From: Streptacidiphilus jeojiense
Lineage (GTDB): Bacteria > Actinomycetota > Actinomycetes > Streptomycetales > Streptomycetaceae
NCBI RefSeq assembly: GCF_000719095.1
Contig: NZ_JOEH01000063.1
Coordinates: 1-7,535 of the forward strand
Reading direction: 5' to 3'
DNA: 7,535 nt
The position numbers were made by a program, and so were the translations under genes. Every line of letters starts with the position of its first letter. Position 1 is the stretch's first letter. Positions 1 to 5,698 of the stretch are shown here, one piece after another. Below the pieces are notes generated by a model. It searched no databases. It was not told the origin of the DNA and saw only the letters and a program-made list of their open reading frames with translations.

Positions 1-99
1 CGAGGCCTTCGCCAAGTCCAGTACCGGCCCGACCTCATCGACGGATGCCTCGCCGGCACCGGACTCACCATGACGACACCACGCCTACAACCTCAGTAG
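1..99 (+). CDS. 3' end of an unidentified gene (partial)
   Basis: Frame 1 is open from the first base to a TAG at 97-99 and encodes 32 residues, including the stretch RPDLIDGCLAGTGLTM. The frame was chosen because its codons are mostly G/C-ending and because a strong hairpin begins two bases after its stop, as expected for the true end of a transcript. Frame 2 is also open but stops earlier, at 71-73, and has a less convincing composition. I do not recognise the family from this tail; a transposase or integrase C-terminus is conceivable but unsupported. The gene body lies outside the window. Confidence 0.4.
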   Translation, partial: RGLRQVQYRPDLIDGCLAGTGLTMTTPRLQPQ

Positions 100-100
100 C

Positions 101-130
101 GCCCTGGCCAGGCTTCGCCTCGGCCAGGGC
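101..130 (+). terminator. Hairpin terminator after the partial gene
   Basis: Nine-base arms GCCCTGGCC (101-109) and GGCCAGGGC (122-130) pair perfectly. Inside them AGGC and GCCT continue the stem around a TTC loop, with one bulged C. It starts two bases after a stop codon and is followed by GGGGTTCTT, with only a weak T-run, as is usual for terminators in high-GC actinomycetes. Confidence 0.7.
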
Positions 131-302
131 GGGGTTCTTAACACGTTCTTGACGCCCGGGTGCGCGAACGGCGGGGCCGGCCGTCGGCAGTCCCGGGCCC
201 CCTCCCTCAGACCTGCGGCGCACGAGGCCCGAGGAGGCCGTGCTCGGCAATCTCGGCACCAAGGCCCGTGCACGCTCGCCGCGAGAGCGGAGTGGGGTCG
301 GG
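131..302. other. Gene-free spacer with one bulged hairpin
   Basis: No convincing gene is seen; open frames here are by-products of high GC. It contains an imperfect hairpin at 220-243, with arms GCAC-GGCC and GGCC-GTGC, a two-base GA bulge and a six-base loop. Its role is unknown. The spacer lies between the 3' ends of two convergent transcripts. Confidence 0.4.
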
Positions 303-321
303 TCCCCGGTGTGGCCGGGGA
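303..321 (-). terminator. Hairpin terminator of the CGNR regulator gene
   Basis: Arms TCCCCGG (303-309) and CCGGGGA (315-321) form a perfect seven-base stem around a five-base loop. It starts four bases beyond the stop codon of the minus-strand regulator, the right place for its terminator. There is no T-run. Confidence 0.6.
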
Positions 322-324
322 GGA

Positions 325-876
325 TCAGGTCCTTCGGCGGCGGTAGGCGGTTGCCGCGGCGCGGTCGTTGCACTGGTCGCAGCAGTAGCGGCGGGTGCGG
401 GCGCGGCTTCGGTCCACGAACGCGCAGGTGCAGGGGGCGGCTTGGCAGACGCCGAGGCGTGCGGTGCCGTGGCGGACCAGGTGAGCTGCCAGGGCGCCCA
501 GCAGGCGGGCTCGGAGGGCGGCCAGGCCGTGCAGGCCTGTGCTCAGGACCCAGTGCGCACCGTCGTCGGTGGTGGCCAGTTGGGGCACGAGTGCGGCGTC
601 GGACAGCAGTGGATTGAGCAGTGTTGAGGCCGAGGTGAGATCGGTGGCCGCGAAGAGCGGGGCGATGGAGTCGCGTAGCTCGCGCAGCGCGGGGAGGTCG
701 GCCGGGGTCAACTCGTCGGCGAGGGCGTCCTGGCGGGCTTCGCGCAGGATGTGCTGGTATGCGCCGGTGTTGGTGAGTCGGTCGGGTGGCGCGGCCAGGG
801 CGTAGACCGTGTTGACCAGTTCGACGGCCAGGTCCAGGTCCAGGTCTGGGTCGCTCTCACTCACCTTCGCGGTCAC
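325..876 (-). CDS. CGNR zinc-finger family transcriptional regulator (ABATE domain)
   Basis: A 183-residue protein starting at GTG 876, chosen because AAGAAGGG lies eight bases upstream. The N-terminal two thirds (about 14-135) match the alpha-helical ABATE layout, opening with LAVELVNTVY. The C-terminus (144-182) is a CGNR-type zinc finger: candidate ligands Cys144, Cys149, Cys165 and Cys169, the family core FVDRSRARTRRYC, then a basic tail ending RRRR. The signature CGNR tetrapeptide is altered to CNDR (169-172). Members are presumed DNA-binding regulators; the ligand here is unknown. It is transcribed divergently from the MFS pump across about 105 bases, so control of that pump and of itself is the natural inference. 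A perfect triple CAGGTC repeat (829-846) encodes an Asp-Leu run near the N-terminus. Family assignment is firm; target is inferred. Confidence 0.85.
   Translation of the reverse strand: MTAKVSESDPDLDLDLAVELVNTVYALAAPPDRLTNTGAYQHILREARQDALADELTPADLPALRELRDSIAPLFAATDLTSASTLLNPLLSDAALVPQLATTDDGAHWVLSTGLHGLAALRARLLGALAAHLVRHGTARLGVCQAAPCTCAFVDRSRARTRRYCCDQCNDRAAATAYRRRRT
829..846. repeat. Tandem hexamer CAGGTC x3 inside the CGNR gene
   Basis: Three perfect head-to-tail copies of CAGGTC at 829-834, 835-840 and 841-846. On the minus strand they encode part of the run DPDLDLDLAVEL near residue 10-17. Being a multiple of three, copy-number slippage would lengthen or shorten the protein without a frameshift. 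Confidence 0.7.
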
Positions 877-893
877 CTTTGAATCCCTTCTTC

Positions 894-962
894 GTCAGTT
901 GTGTCAGTCAGAATACTGCTTGCGCACGGATCGTCAGTAGTGTTCTATTTATAGAAACTGAC
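894..962. promoter_or_regulatory. Divergent operator region: GTCAGT repeats and a TTCTAT/ATAGAA dyad
   Basis: This AT-rich stretch separates the regulator and pump genes. GTCAGT occurs at 894-899, 903-908 and 933-938, with its complement ACTGAC at 957-962. Between the last two lies TTCTAT-TT-ATAGAA (943-956), a perfect six-base dyad, so 933-962 is a nested inverted repeat with a four-base offset. A further dyad, CAGT-n6-ACTG, is at 905-918. The dyad sits about 26 bases before the pump start, where its -10 box should be; TTGCGC at 920-925 is a possible -35. Best reading: binding sites for the CGNR regulator or another local repressor overlapping both promoters. Confidence 0.55.
910..937 (-). 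promoter_or_regulatory. Putative promoter of the CGNR regulator gene
   Basis: On the minus strand a -35-like CTGACG (937-932) and a -10-like TATTCT (915-910) are 16 bases apart. This gives a leader of about 30 bases before GTG 876. The -35 box lies within one of the GTCAGT repeats, so a protein bound there would block this promoter. Predicted by eye only. Confidence 0.45.
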
Positions 963-966
963 GACC

Positions 967-972
967 AGGAGG
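967..972 (+). promoter_or_regulatory. Ribosome binding site that decides the MFS start
   Basis: AGGAGG directly abuts an ATG at 973, too close for use, but is nine bases from the next in-frame ATG at 982. The start is therefore placed at 982. Confidence 0.75.
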
Positions 973-981
973 ATGTTCCCG

Positions 982-2421
982 ATGACCGCAGCAGTCGTGC
1001 ACGGAGCGGCCCGTGGCCGTGCCCGCCGGGGGTTACCGCCCGTTGCGGTGGGCGCCGTGGTGTTGTGCGGCCAGGCCATGGCCTCGCTGGACACGGCGAT
1101 CGTCAATGTGGGTGCCCCGCAGATCCAGCAGGACCTGCACCTGTCCGGAGCCGCTCTGCAGGCAGCGCTCTTCGGTTATGTCCTGGTCTATGCGGTGGGG
1201 ATGGTCACCGGTGCGCGTCTGGGTACGCGGTGGGGCCCGGGGCGCACCTTCGTGTGGGGGATCGCGGTATTCACCACGGCCTCGCTGGCCTGCGGGCTGG
1301 CCCTCGATCCGGCGATGCTGATCGCCGCCCGCGCCGTGCAGGGCGCGGGCGCGGCCCTGCTGGTGCCGCAGGTGCTCTCCCTGCTGCAGTCCACATTCCA
1401 AGGTGAGGCGCGCCGCAGATCGCTGGCTCTGTACGCGACGGTGCTCGCCGTCGGTGTCGCGCTCGGACAGGTCCTGGGCGGCGCGCTGGTCAGCGCCGAT
1501 CTCTTCGGCAGCGGTTGGCGTCCGATCTTCCTGGTGAACCTGCCCGTCGGCGTGGCCGTCCTGCTCGTCGCGGCCCGACGGATGCCGGCAGAGGCCGCCC
1601 GCGCGCATGCGGCTCTCGACGTGGCCGGAGCCGGCCTGCTGGCGGCATCGGTCCTGGCCCTGGTGCTGCCCCTGACGTTCGGTGCCGGTGCAGGCTGGCC
1701 CTGGTGGTGCTGGCCGGTTCTCGCCGCAGGGCCGGCTGGTCTGGCCGCTTTCCACCGCTACGAGCGGCGGCTGGCTGCAGTCGGCGGCCGGCCTCTCGTG
1801 CACCCGGACCTTCTGGGCCGGCGCGACGTGCGGCTTGGCCTGGCCGGTGCCTTTGTTCTGATGGCCTGCTACGGGGGACTGCTGTTCACCATCGCGCTGC
1901 ACCTGCAGTACGACCTGCACGACAGCGCCCTGCGCTCAGGACTGACCTTCGCCTTCTACGCCTTCGGCTTCGCGGCCGCCTCGCAGACCTGGCCCCGCCT
2001 GCCTGCCTCCTGGCACCCGCATCTGCCTGGCGCAGCGCTCGCCCTGTTCGCCGGGGCCACGGCCGTACTCGCCTGGACCTGCCAGGGCGGTCGCTGGCCC
2101 TGGCCGGCCGATGCCCTCCTCGTCCTGGCCGGAGCCGGCCACGGCAGCGGCTTCGGCGCCCTGGTGCGCCGCATGGTCGAGCGCGCTCCCGCCGAACACG
2201 CCGCGTCGATCGGGGGTGTGCTCAGTACGGTGACCCAACTCGCCGTCGTCACCGGTATTGCGGCGCTGGGCACCCTGTATCTCGCGGTGCCCTCCATGGG
2301 TACCGCGCTGCCAGCCCTCACCCTGGTCCTACTGGTCTGCGCGGCCGCAACCGCTGTCACCGGAGCTGCCCTCCACGTCCTGGGAACCCGGCCCGCAGGC
2401 GCAGAGGTCACTCGACGCTGA
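982..2421 (+). CDS. MFS drug-efflux transporter, DHA2 (EmrB/QacA-like) family
   Basis: A 479-residue inner-membrane protein with about 14 hydrophobic segments, the usual length and topology for DHA2 proton/drug antiporters. Visible landmarks are LDTAIVNVGAPQI after the first segment (motif D1 region, about residue 36), GARLGTRWGPGR in the first cytoplasmic loop (motif A, about 77-88), ARAVQGAGAA (motif B), and GVALGQVLGGALVSADLFGSGWRPIFLVNLPVG (motif C/antiporter region, split here only by loop boundaries). Motif A carries Thr where Asp is common, and motif C has Gln in place of Pro. The central 240-280 loop is basic (HRYERR). It is preceded by a good ribosome binding site and divergent from the CGNR regulator, the classic arrangement for ligand-induced efflux. 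The exported compound cannot be read from sequence; a primary-metabolite exporter remains possible. Confidence 0.88.
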   Translation: MTAAVVHGAARGRARRGLPPVAVGAVVLCGQAMASLDTAIVNVGAPQIQQDLHLSGAALQAALFGYVLVYAVGMVTGARLGTRWGPGRTFVWGIAVFTTASLACGLALDPAMLIAARAVQGAGAALLVPQVLSLLQSTFQGEARRRSLALYATVLAVGVALGQVLGGALVSADLFGSGWRPIFLVNLPVGVAVLLVAARRMPAEAARAHAALDVAGAGLLAASVLALVLPLTFGAGAGWPWWCWPVLAAGPAGLAAFHRYERRLAAVGGRPLVHPDLLGRRDVRLGLAGAFVLMACYGGLLFTIALHLQYDLHDSALRSGLTFAFYAFGFAAASQTWPRLPASWHPHLPGAALALFAGATAVLAWTCQGGRWPWPADALLVLAGAGHGSGFGALVRRMVERAPAEHAASIGGVLSTVTQLAVVTGIAALGTLYLAVPSMGTALPALTLVLLVCAAATAVTGAALHVLGTRPAGAEVTRR

Positions 2422-2423
2422 AG

Positions 2424-2454
2424 GCCCGGCGCCCGGGCAGCCCTTGCGTGGGCT
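2424..2454 (+). terminator. Two tandem hairpins after the MFS gene
   Basis: Hairpin one has GCCCGG (2424-2429) and CCGGGC (2433-2438) around CGC. Hairpin two follows immediately, with AGCCC (2439-2443) and GGGCT (2450-2454) around TTGCGT. They begin two bases after the pump's TGA. With no T-run, the pair is a plausible actinomycete-type terminator. Confidence 0.55.
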
Positions 2455-2482
2455 GAGCGGGCCGCCCTGGTCGAGTGCGGAG

Positions 2483-2608
2483 TCAACCCGCCCGGACGTC
2501 CTCCAGCGTCGCCTCGGTGATGCCGCGTTCGTACCTCAGCTGGGCGCGAACCTCGGGCAGCGCGTGCCCGGGAACCGGGTCCGGAGCTGGATGACCGCCG
2601 TTCCCTTG
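2483..2608 (-). pseudogene. Coding-like remnant downstream of the ABC permease
   Basis: After the permease stop, a different minus-strand frame runs open to TGA at 2485-2483 and encodes about 41 residues ending ALPEVRAQLRYERGITEATLEDVRAG. The last 27 codons are almost all G/C-ending, which suggests real coding history, while the upstream 14 (rich in Gly and Pro) are not. No start codon or ribosome binding site precedes it between the permease stop and this frame. It is most simply the C-terminal stub of a deleted gene that once followed the exporter, or an accidental open frame. I do not recognise the family. Confidence 0.3.
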
Positions 2609-2616
2609 TGCTGGGT

Positions 2617-3456
2617 CTACTGGCGGGTTCGGTATGCGCGCATGGTCAGTGGCGCGAAGACGGCGACCAGTGCGGCGGAGGCCAGCAGCACCGTGCCGAC
2701 CTGGCCGAGGGTGGCGGTGCCCGCCATCGCGTCGCGGGCCGCGGTGACCAGGTGGGTGACCGGGTTCGCCTCGACGACGGCGCGCAGCCAGCCGGGCATG
2801 GTCCGCGGGTCGACGAAGGTGTTGCTGGCCAGGGTCAGCGGGAACAGCACGACCATGGCCAGGCTCAGGATCGCGTTCGAGGAGCGCAGCACCAGCCCGA
2901 GCAGGGTGAACACCCAGGACAGGGCCAGTGCGAACACCACGACGAGGGCGACGGCCAGGAGCACCCCGGACACGCCGCCGCCGGGCCGGTAGCCCAGCGC
3001 CACCCCGAGCGCGATGACCAGGGTCGAGGCGAGGAGGTAGCGCAGGGTATCGCCGAGGAGCGCGCCGACGATGGGGGCGGGCCGCCAGATCGGCAGGGTG
3101 CGGAAGCGGTCGTAGACGCCCTTGGAGAGGTCGGTGTTGAGGTTGACGCCGGTGTACATCGTGGCCAGCAGCACCGCCATGACCAGGGTGCCGGGCAGCA
3201 GGAACTGCAGGTAGCGGTGCGGGGAGCCGGCCAGGGCGCCGCCGAACAGGTAGGTGAACAGCAGGGTGAAGATGATCGGCACCGCGATCACGTCGGACAG
3301 CTGCTCGGGGACGCGGCGGATCTTCAGCAGCGCGCGCCAGGCGAAGGTGAGTGCCGCCGAGGCGGGGCTGGGCGGTACCGGTCGGGTCCCGGGAGTGAAG
3401 GCGGGCGGTCCGGAGGTGGGCGCCGGTGTGGCCTGTGCCGGGGGTGCGAGGGTCAT
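2617..3456 (-). CDS. ABC-2 type multidrug exporter permease (DrrB-like)
   Basis: A 279-residue membrane protein, the transmembrane half of an ABC exporter. After a Pro/Ala-rich cytoplasmic leader (1-35) come about six hydrophobic segments (roughly 57-75, 83-105, 137-156, 163-187, 195-212, 252-272), the standard ABC-2 fold. Family landmarks are [10 protein letters not shown] (87-96), the cytoplasmic coupling segment [15 protein letters not shown] (109-123), and [24 protein letters not shown] (212-235), typical of daunorubicin-resistance permeases. Its ATG overlaps the stop of the upstream ATPase gene as ATGA, so translation is probably coupled and the two proteins made in matched amounts. The leader before the first segment is longer than in many relatives. 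The substrate is unknown; the DrrB resemblance indicates the family, not anthracycline specificity. Confidence 0.88.
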   Translation of the reverse strand: MTLAPPAQATPAPTSGPPAFTPGTRPVPPSPASAALTFAWRALLKIRRVPEQLSDVIAVPIIFTLLFTYLFGGALAGSPHRYLQFLLPGTLVMAVLLATMYTGVNLNTDLSKGVYDRFRTLPIWRPAPIVGALLGDTLRYLLASTLVIALGVALGYRPGGGVSGVLLAVALVVVFALALSWVFTLLGLVLRSSNAILSLAMVVLFPLTLASNTFVDPRTMPGWLRAVVEANPVTHLVTAARDAMAGTATLGQVGTVLLASAALVAVFAPLTMRAYRTRQ

Positions 3457-4421
3457 GCCACGTGCTCCTGTCCGGAGTCGGAGTGTGCGGTCAGCGCTAG
3501 GAACACCTCGTCCAGGCTGGGCCGACCCAGGCTGAAGCCGGCGACGCCAGTGCCGTCCCGGCAGAGGTCGGCCAGGGCGGTGGCGGCCTGGTGCGGAGTG
3601 CGGCCGGATACCGACAGGGCCGCCGGGTTGGCGTCCAGGTGCACGGGCAGTCCGAACACCCGCTCCAGCGTGCGGGCCGCCTCGGGTCGCTGCTCGGGGT
3701 GAGTAAGACGGATGTGCAGGGTGCTGCTGCCGACGGATTCCCTGAGCTGCCCCGGGGTGCCTTCGGCGATGACACGGCCGTGGTCGATGACCGCGATCCG
3801 GGCGGCCAACTGGTCCGCTTCGTCGAGGTACTGGGTGGTCAGCAGGATGGTGGTGCCCTGGTCCGCCAGTGCGCGCACGATGGCCCAGACCTGGGTGCGG
3901 CCGGCCGGGTCCAGACCAGTGGTGGGTTCGTCCAGGAAGATCAGGTCGGGTGCGGCGGTCAGGCTTCCGGCCAGGTCCAGTCGGCGGCGCATCCCGCCCG
4001 AATAGGTCTTCACCGGCCGGTCGGCGGCGTCGACCAGCCCGAACGCCTCGATCAGTTCCTGTGCCCGGGCCCTGGCGGCCCGGGGGCGGTGGCCCTGCAG
4101 GCGGCCCAGTATCCGCAGATTCTCACTACCTGTCAGGTCCTCGTCCACGGAGGCGAACTGGCCGGCCAGGCTGATCCGGGCGCGGACGGCGTCGGGTTCG
4201 CGGACCACGTCGTGGCCCAGGACCTGCGCGGCGCCGGCGTCCGGGCGCAGCAGGGTGGCGAGGATACGGAGCGTGGTGGTCTTGCCGGCCCCGTTCGGCC
4301 CCAGAAATCCGTAGACCGAGCCGGCGGGCACGGACAGGTCGACACCGTTCAGCGCCCGCGTCGGCCCGAAGGTCTTGGTCAGCGCGGCCGCGTGAACGGC
4401 AAGGTCGCAACTCGACTTCAT
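3453..4421 (-). CDS. ABC exporter ATP-binding protein (DrrA-like, daunorubicin-resistance family)
   Basis: A 322-residue ATPase that powers the adjacent permease. In order: Walker [10 protein letters not shown] (41-49), Q-loop Gln88, signature [12 protein letters not shown] (140-151), Walker B LIFLDEP (160-166), D-loop GLDP, and [14 protein letters not shown] (193-206). The H-loop position is Gln197 instead of His, a known trait of the DrrA subfamily. The C-terminal extension ends [11 protein letters not shown], the DrrA-type regulatory tail. ATG 4421 is chosen because AGGAGAGGAA lies just upstream; a longer open frame to 4553 would run through the divergent tetR start. The gene ends four bases into the permease start. 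A promoter with TTGTCA and TAACTT boxes lies upstream, overlapped by a palindrome next to tetR, so repression by that TetR protein is likely. Confidence 0.9.
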   Translation of the reverse strand: MKSSCDLAVHAAALTKTFGPTRALNGVDLSVPAGSVYGFLGPNGAGKTTTLRILATLLRPDAGAAQVLGHDVVREPDAVRARISLAGQFASVDEDLTGSENLRILGRLQGHRPRAARARAQELIEAFGLVDAADRPVKTYSGGMRRRLDLAGSLTAAPDLIFLDEPTTGLDPAGRTQVWAIVRALADQGTTILLTTQYLDEADQLAARIAVIDHGRVIAEGTPGQLRESVGSSTLHIRLTHPEQRPEAARTLERVFGLPVHLDANPAALSVSGRTPHQAATALADLCRDGTGVAGFSLGRPSLDEVFLALTAHSDSGQEHVA

Positions 4422-4488
4422 GGCGGTTCCTCTCCTGGCGTGCTCGGTGTACGGGCTCCGGGGGCCACTAAGTCTTACGTCAATGTCC

Positions 4489-4517
4489 AAGTTACTCAGG
4501 TCCGCTATGGTTGACAA
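4489..4517 (-). promoter_or_regulatory. Putative promoter of the ABC exporter operon
   Basis: On the minus strand a -35 box TTGTCA (4517-4512) and a -10 box TAACTT (4494-4489) are separated by 17 bases, the ideal spacing. Transcription would begin near 4482, giving a leader of about 60 bases. The small dyad TAAG-T-CTTA (4469-4477) falls just after that point. Confidence 0.6.
4506..4511 (+). promoter_or_regulatory. Putative -10 box for a leaderless tetR transcript
   Basis: TATGGT fits the TAnnnT pattern and ends eight bases before GTG 4520, so the mRNA could begin at or next to the start codon. No ribosome binding site is visible upstream of the GTG, which supports leaderless translation, common in actinomycetes. 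No good -35 box was found. Confidence 0.45.
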
Positions 4518-4519
4518 CC
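4509..4519. promoter_or_regulatory. Candidate TetR operator palindrome GGTTGACAACC
   Basis: GGTTG and CAACC flank a single central A: a perfect 11-base palindrome. It covers the -35 box of the ABC operon on one strand and the expected start point of tetR on the other, so a bound TetR dimer could shut both off. It is shorter than most TetR sites, so flanking bases or the nearby TAAGTCTTA dyad (4469-4477) may contribute. Confidence 0.5.
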
Positions 4520-5122
4520 GTGTCAGAGTTGCAGTCAGGACCACCGCCTTCACCGCGCCGACGCCGGGCCGACGCCCTGCGCAGCATCACCGCGATCCTC
4601 GACGCCGCCACCGAGACGCTGAACCGGCGCTCCGAGGCGACCATCGAGGACATCGCGAAAGCGGCCGGGATCAGCCGACAGACGGTCTACGCGCACTTCC
4701 CCTCGCGTGAAGCACTGCTGCAGGCGCTGATGGAGCGGGTTACCGAACAGGTGGTCACCGCCATCGACGCCGCCGACCTGGACACCGGACCTGCCGACGC
4801 TGCCCTGGTGCGACTGCTGGAGACAGGCTGGGTAGCGCTGGGCACCAATCCGTTCCTGCTGCACCTGACTCTGCCCCCGATTGACCCCGAGCAGGAGCGT
4901 GAGCGGCACGAACCGATCCTGGCCCGCCTGGAGCGGCTGGTCGTTCGCGGGCAGGAACAGGACGAGATCGACCCGCAACTCCCCGTGGCCTGGGTGCTCT
5001 CCGCCACCTTGGCGCTGGGTCATGCCGCGGGCGAGGAGGTCCGTGCGGGACGGATGACCCCCACCGAGGCGGTCCAGGTGCTCCGGACCAGCATCCCGCG
5101 CCTGGTCCGCCCGGGTCGCTGA
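4520..5122 (+). CDS. TetR/AcrR family transcriptional regulator
   Basis: A 200-residue regulator. The N-terminal DNA-binding domain (about 18-65) is canonical: [15 protein letters not shown] forms helix one, and [27 protein letters not shown] the helix-turn-helix and helix four. The rest is the variable ligand-binding and dimerisation part, which cannot be matched to a ligand. GTG 4520 is preferred over TTG 4511 because 4511 would overlap the -10 box. With GTG the transcript looks leaderless. The gene faces away from the DrrA/DrrB-like operon with fewer than 100 bases between starts, the usual layout for a repressor of an exporter that is released when the exported drug binds. A short basic run (SPRRRRAD, 11-18) precedes the domain. 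Confidence 0.9.
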   Translation: MSELQSGPPPSPRRRRADALRSITAILDAATETLNRRSEATIEDIAKAAGISRQTVYAHFPSREALLQALMERVTEQVVTAIDAADLDTGPADAALVRLLETGWVALGTNPFLLHLTLPPIDPEQERERHEPILARLERLVVRGQEQDEIDPQLPVAWVLSATLALGHAAGEEVRAGRMTPTEAVQVLRTSIPRLVRPGR

Positions 5123-5137
5123 CCCCTTTCTGAGGGG
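5123..5137 (+). terminator. Short hairpin directly after the tetR stop
   Basis: Arms CCCCT (5123-5127) and AGGGG (5133-5137) pair around the five-base loop TTCTG, beginning at the first base after the TGA. A weak terminator alone; the stronger dyad at 5161-5182 may do the work. Confidence 0.45.
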
Positions 5138-5160
5138 GTGGCCGAGGCAGTGTCGACCGA

Positions 5161-5182
5161 CAGCGTTCGTCGACGAGCGCTG
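5161..5182. promoter_or_regulatory. Near-perfect 22-bp dyad after tetR
   Basis: The half-sites are CAGCGTTCGTC (5161-5171) and GACGAGCGCTG (5172-5182), symmetric at ten of eleven pairs; the exception (T5166 opposite G5177) would be a G-U pair in RNA. It overlaps a second dyad TGTCG-AC-CGACA (5151-5162). GTCGAC occurs in both, 17 bases apart. It could be a terminator hairpin with a TCGA loop for tetR or an operator upstream of the NTF2-like remnant. There is no T-run. Confidence 0.5.
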
Positions 5183-5190
5183 ACAGCACC

Positions 5191-5524
5191 GTGGATCTCG
5201 GGGAATCCGTGTCGCCGAGATTTGGCAGCCGGATGGGCTTGCCGGCGGGCCGCTACGGTGCTGTGGTCGTCAAGGACCTGGCCTTGCTGGGATCGCTGCT
5301 GGACCCCGCAGGCCGATGGGGCGGCCCGGGGGACACCTCGTCCTTGCTGCGAGATCCGCGACTGCTACGCCAAGCTGTTCGCCAGCAACCAGCCGGCTGG
5401 CCGTCGGCGAGTGGGTGTGTTCGATCAGGGGCACGTCACCGGCCGCGTCGACGGACCGCTGGACGCCGTCGCTGCCTTCCACGTTCGCGACGGCCTGATC
5501 GTCATGGTTCGCATGCACAAGTAA
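5191..5524 (+). pseudogene. NTF2/SnoaL-like gene broken by a frameshift
   Basis: Two adjacent frames together spell one protein. Frame 1, from about 5191 or ATG 5233, reads AGRYGAVVVKDLALLGSLLDPAGRWGGPGDT, resembling the start of small NTF2-like (SnoaL) proteins with the usual KDL...LLDP..RWGGPGDT pattern. From about 5340 the sense passes to frame 2: CEIRDCYAKLFASNQ, then FDQGHVTGRVDGPLDAVAAFHVRDGLIVMVRMHK ending at TAA 5522-5524, matching the final strands of that fold. A one-base insertion or a two-base loss near 5335-5355 explains the switch. The joined product would be about 100-110 residues, slightly short for the family. Such folds serve as polyketide cyclases, ketosteroid isomerase-like enzymes or uncharacterised proteins; no specific function can be given. 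A sequencing error is the alternative. Confidence 0.55.
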
Positions 5525-5576
5525 TCCTTACGGCTATTTCCCATCTACGCTGCTGCATACGTACAATAGTAAGGAT
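5524..5576 (+). promoter_or_regulatory. Promoter/operator upstream of marR, bounded by an 8-base inverted repeat
   Basis: An AT-rich island. TACAAT (5562-5567) is a near-consensus -10 box; no strong -35 stands out. ATCCTTAC (5524-5531) and GTAAGGAT (5569-5576) are perfect inverted copies 37 bases apart, bracketing the promoter, and the palindrome TACGTA (5558-5563) overlaps the -10 box. This suggests autoregulation by MarR. Transcription from here would leave a leader of about 125 bases before marR. Confidence 0.5.
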
Positions 5577-5698
5577 GCCTGACTGGTTCGGGTGGTCCGT
5601 GATAGGACGAACGCCACCGGCGGGACGAGAGGCCGACCCCGGCGTTGCCATAGGATGTGGGGCTGGTGGGCCAGGCGAGCGACGGAGCCGAGGGCGGC

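Noticed and set aside
1..99. A transposase tail at the left edge
   Set aside because: Only 32 residues are visible, with no recognisable motif or terminal inverted repeat; identity left open.
973..981. ATG 973 as the MFS start
   Set aside because: It directly touches AGGAGG with no spacing; ATG 982 has a nine-base gap.
1033..1920. A 295-residue minus-strand frame opposite the MFS gene
   Set aside because: Its Gln/Arg/His-rich composition is typical of the antisense of a GC-rich gene, and the plus-strand frame is a clear transporter.
2608..3702. Long plus-strand frame across the ABC genes
   Set aside because: It is Gly/Gln/His-rich and mirrors the codon bias of the real minus-strand exporter genes.
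3760..3860. Loss of ATPase function because the H-loop residue is Gln
   Set aside because: Gln at this position is normal for DrrA-type ATPases and all other motifs are intact.
4422..4553. An N-terminal extension of the ABC ATPase by 44 residues
   Set aside because: It would run across the promoter region and the divergent tetR start, and a good ribosome binding site supports ATG 4421.
5138..5337. A single intact 128-residue protein from 5138 to 5524
   Set aside because: Only its last 60 or so residues look protein-like; the first part is Trp/Arg/Cys-rich read-through of the neighbouring frame that carries the real N-terminal half.
5657..5698. GTG 5657 as the MarR start
   Set aside because: It adds a Gly-rich stretch not seen in MarR proteins and has no clear ribosome binding site; ATG 5699 gives the normal length.
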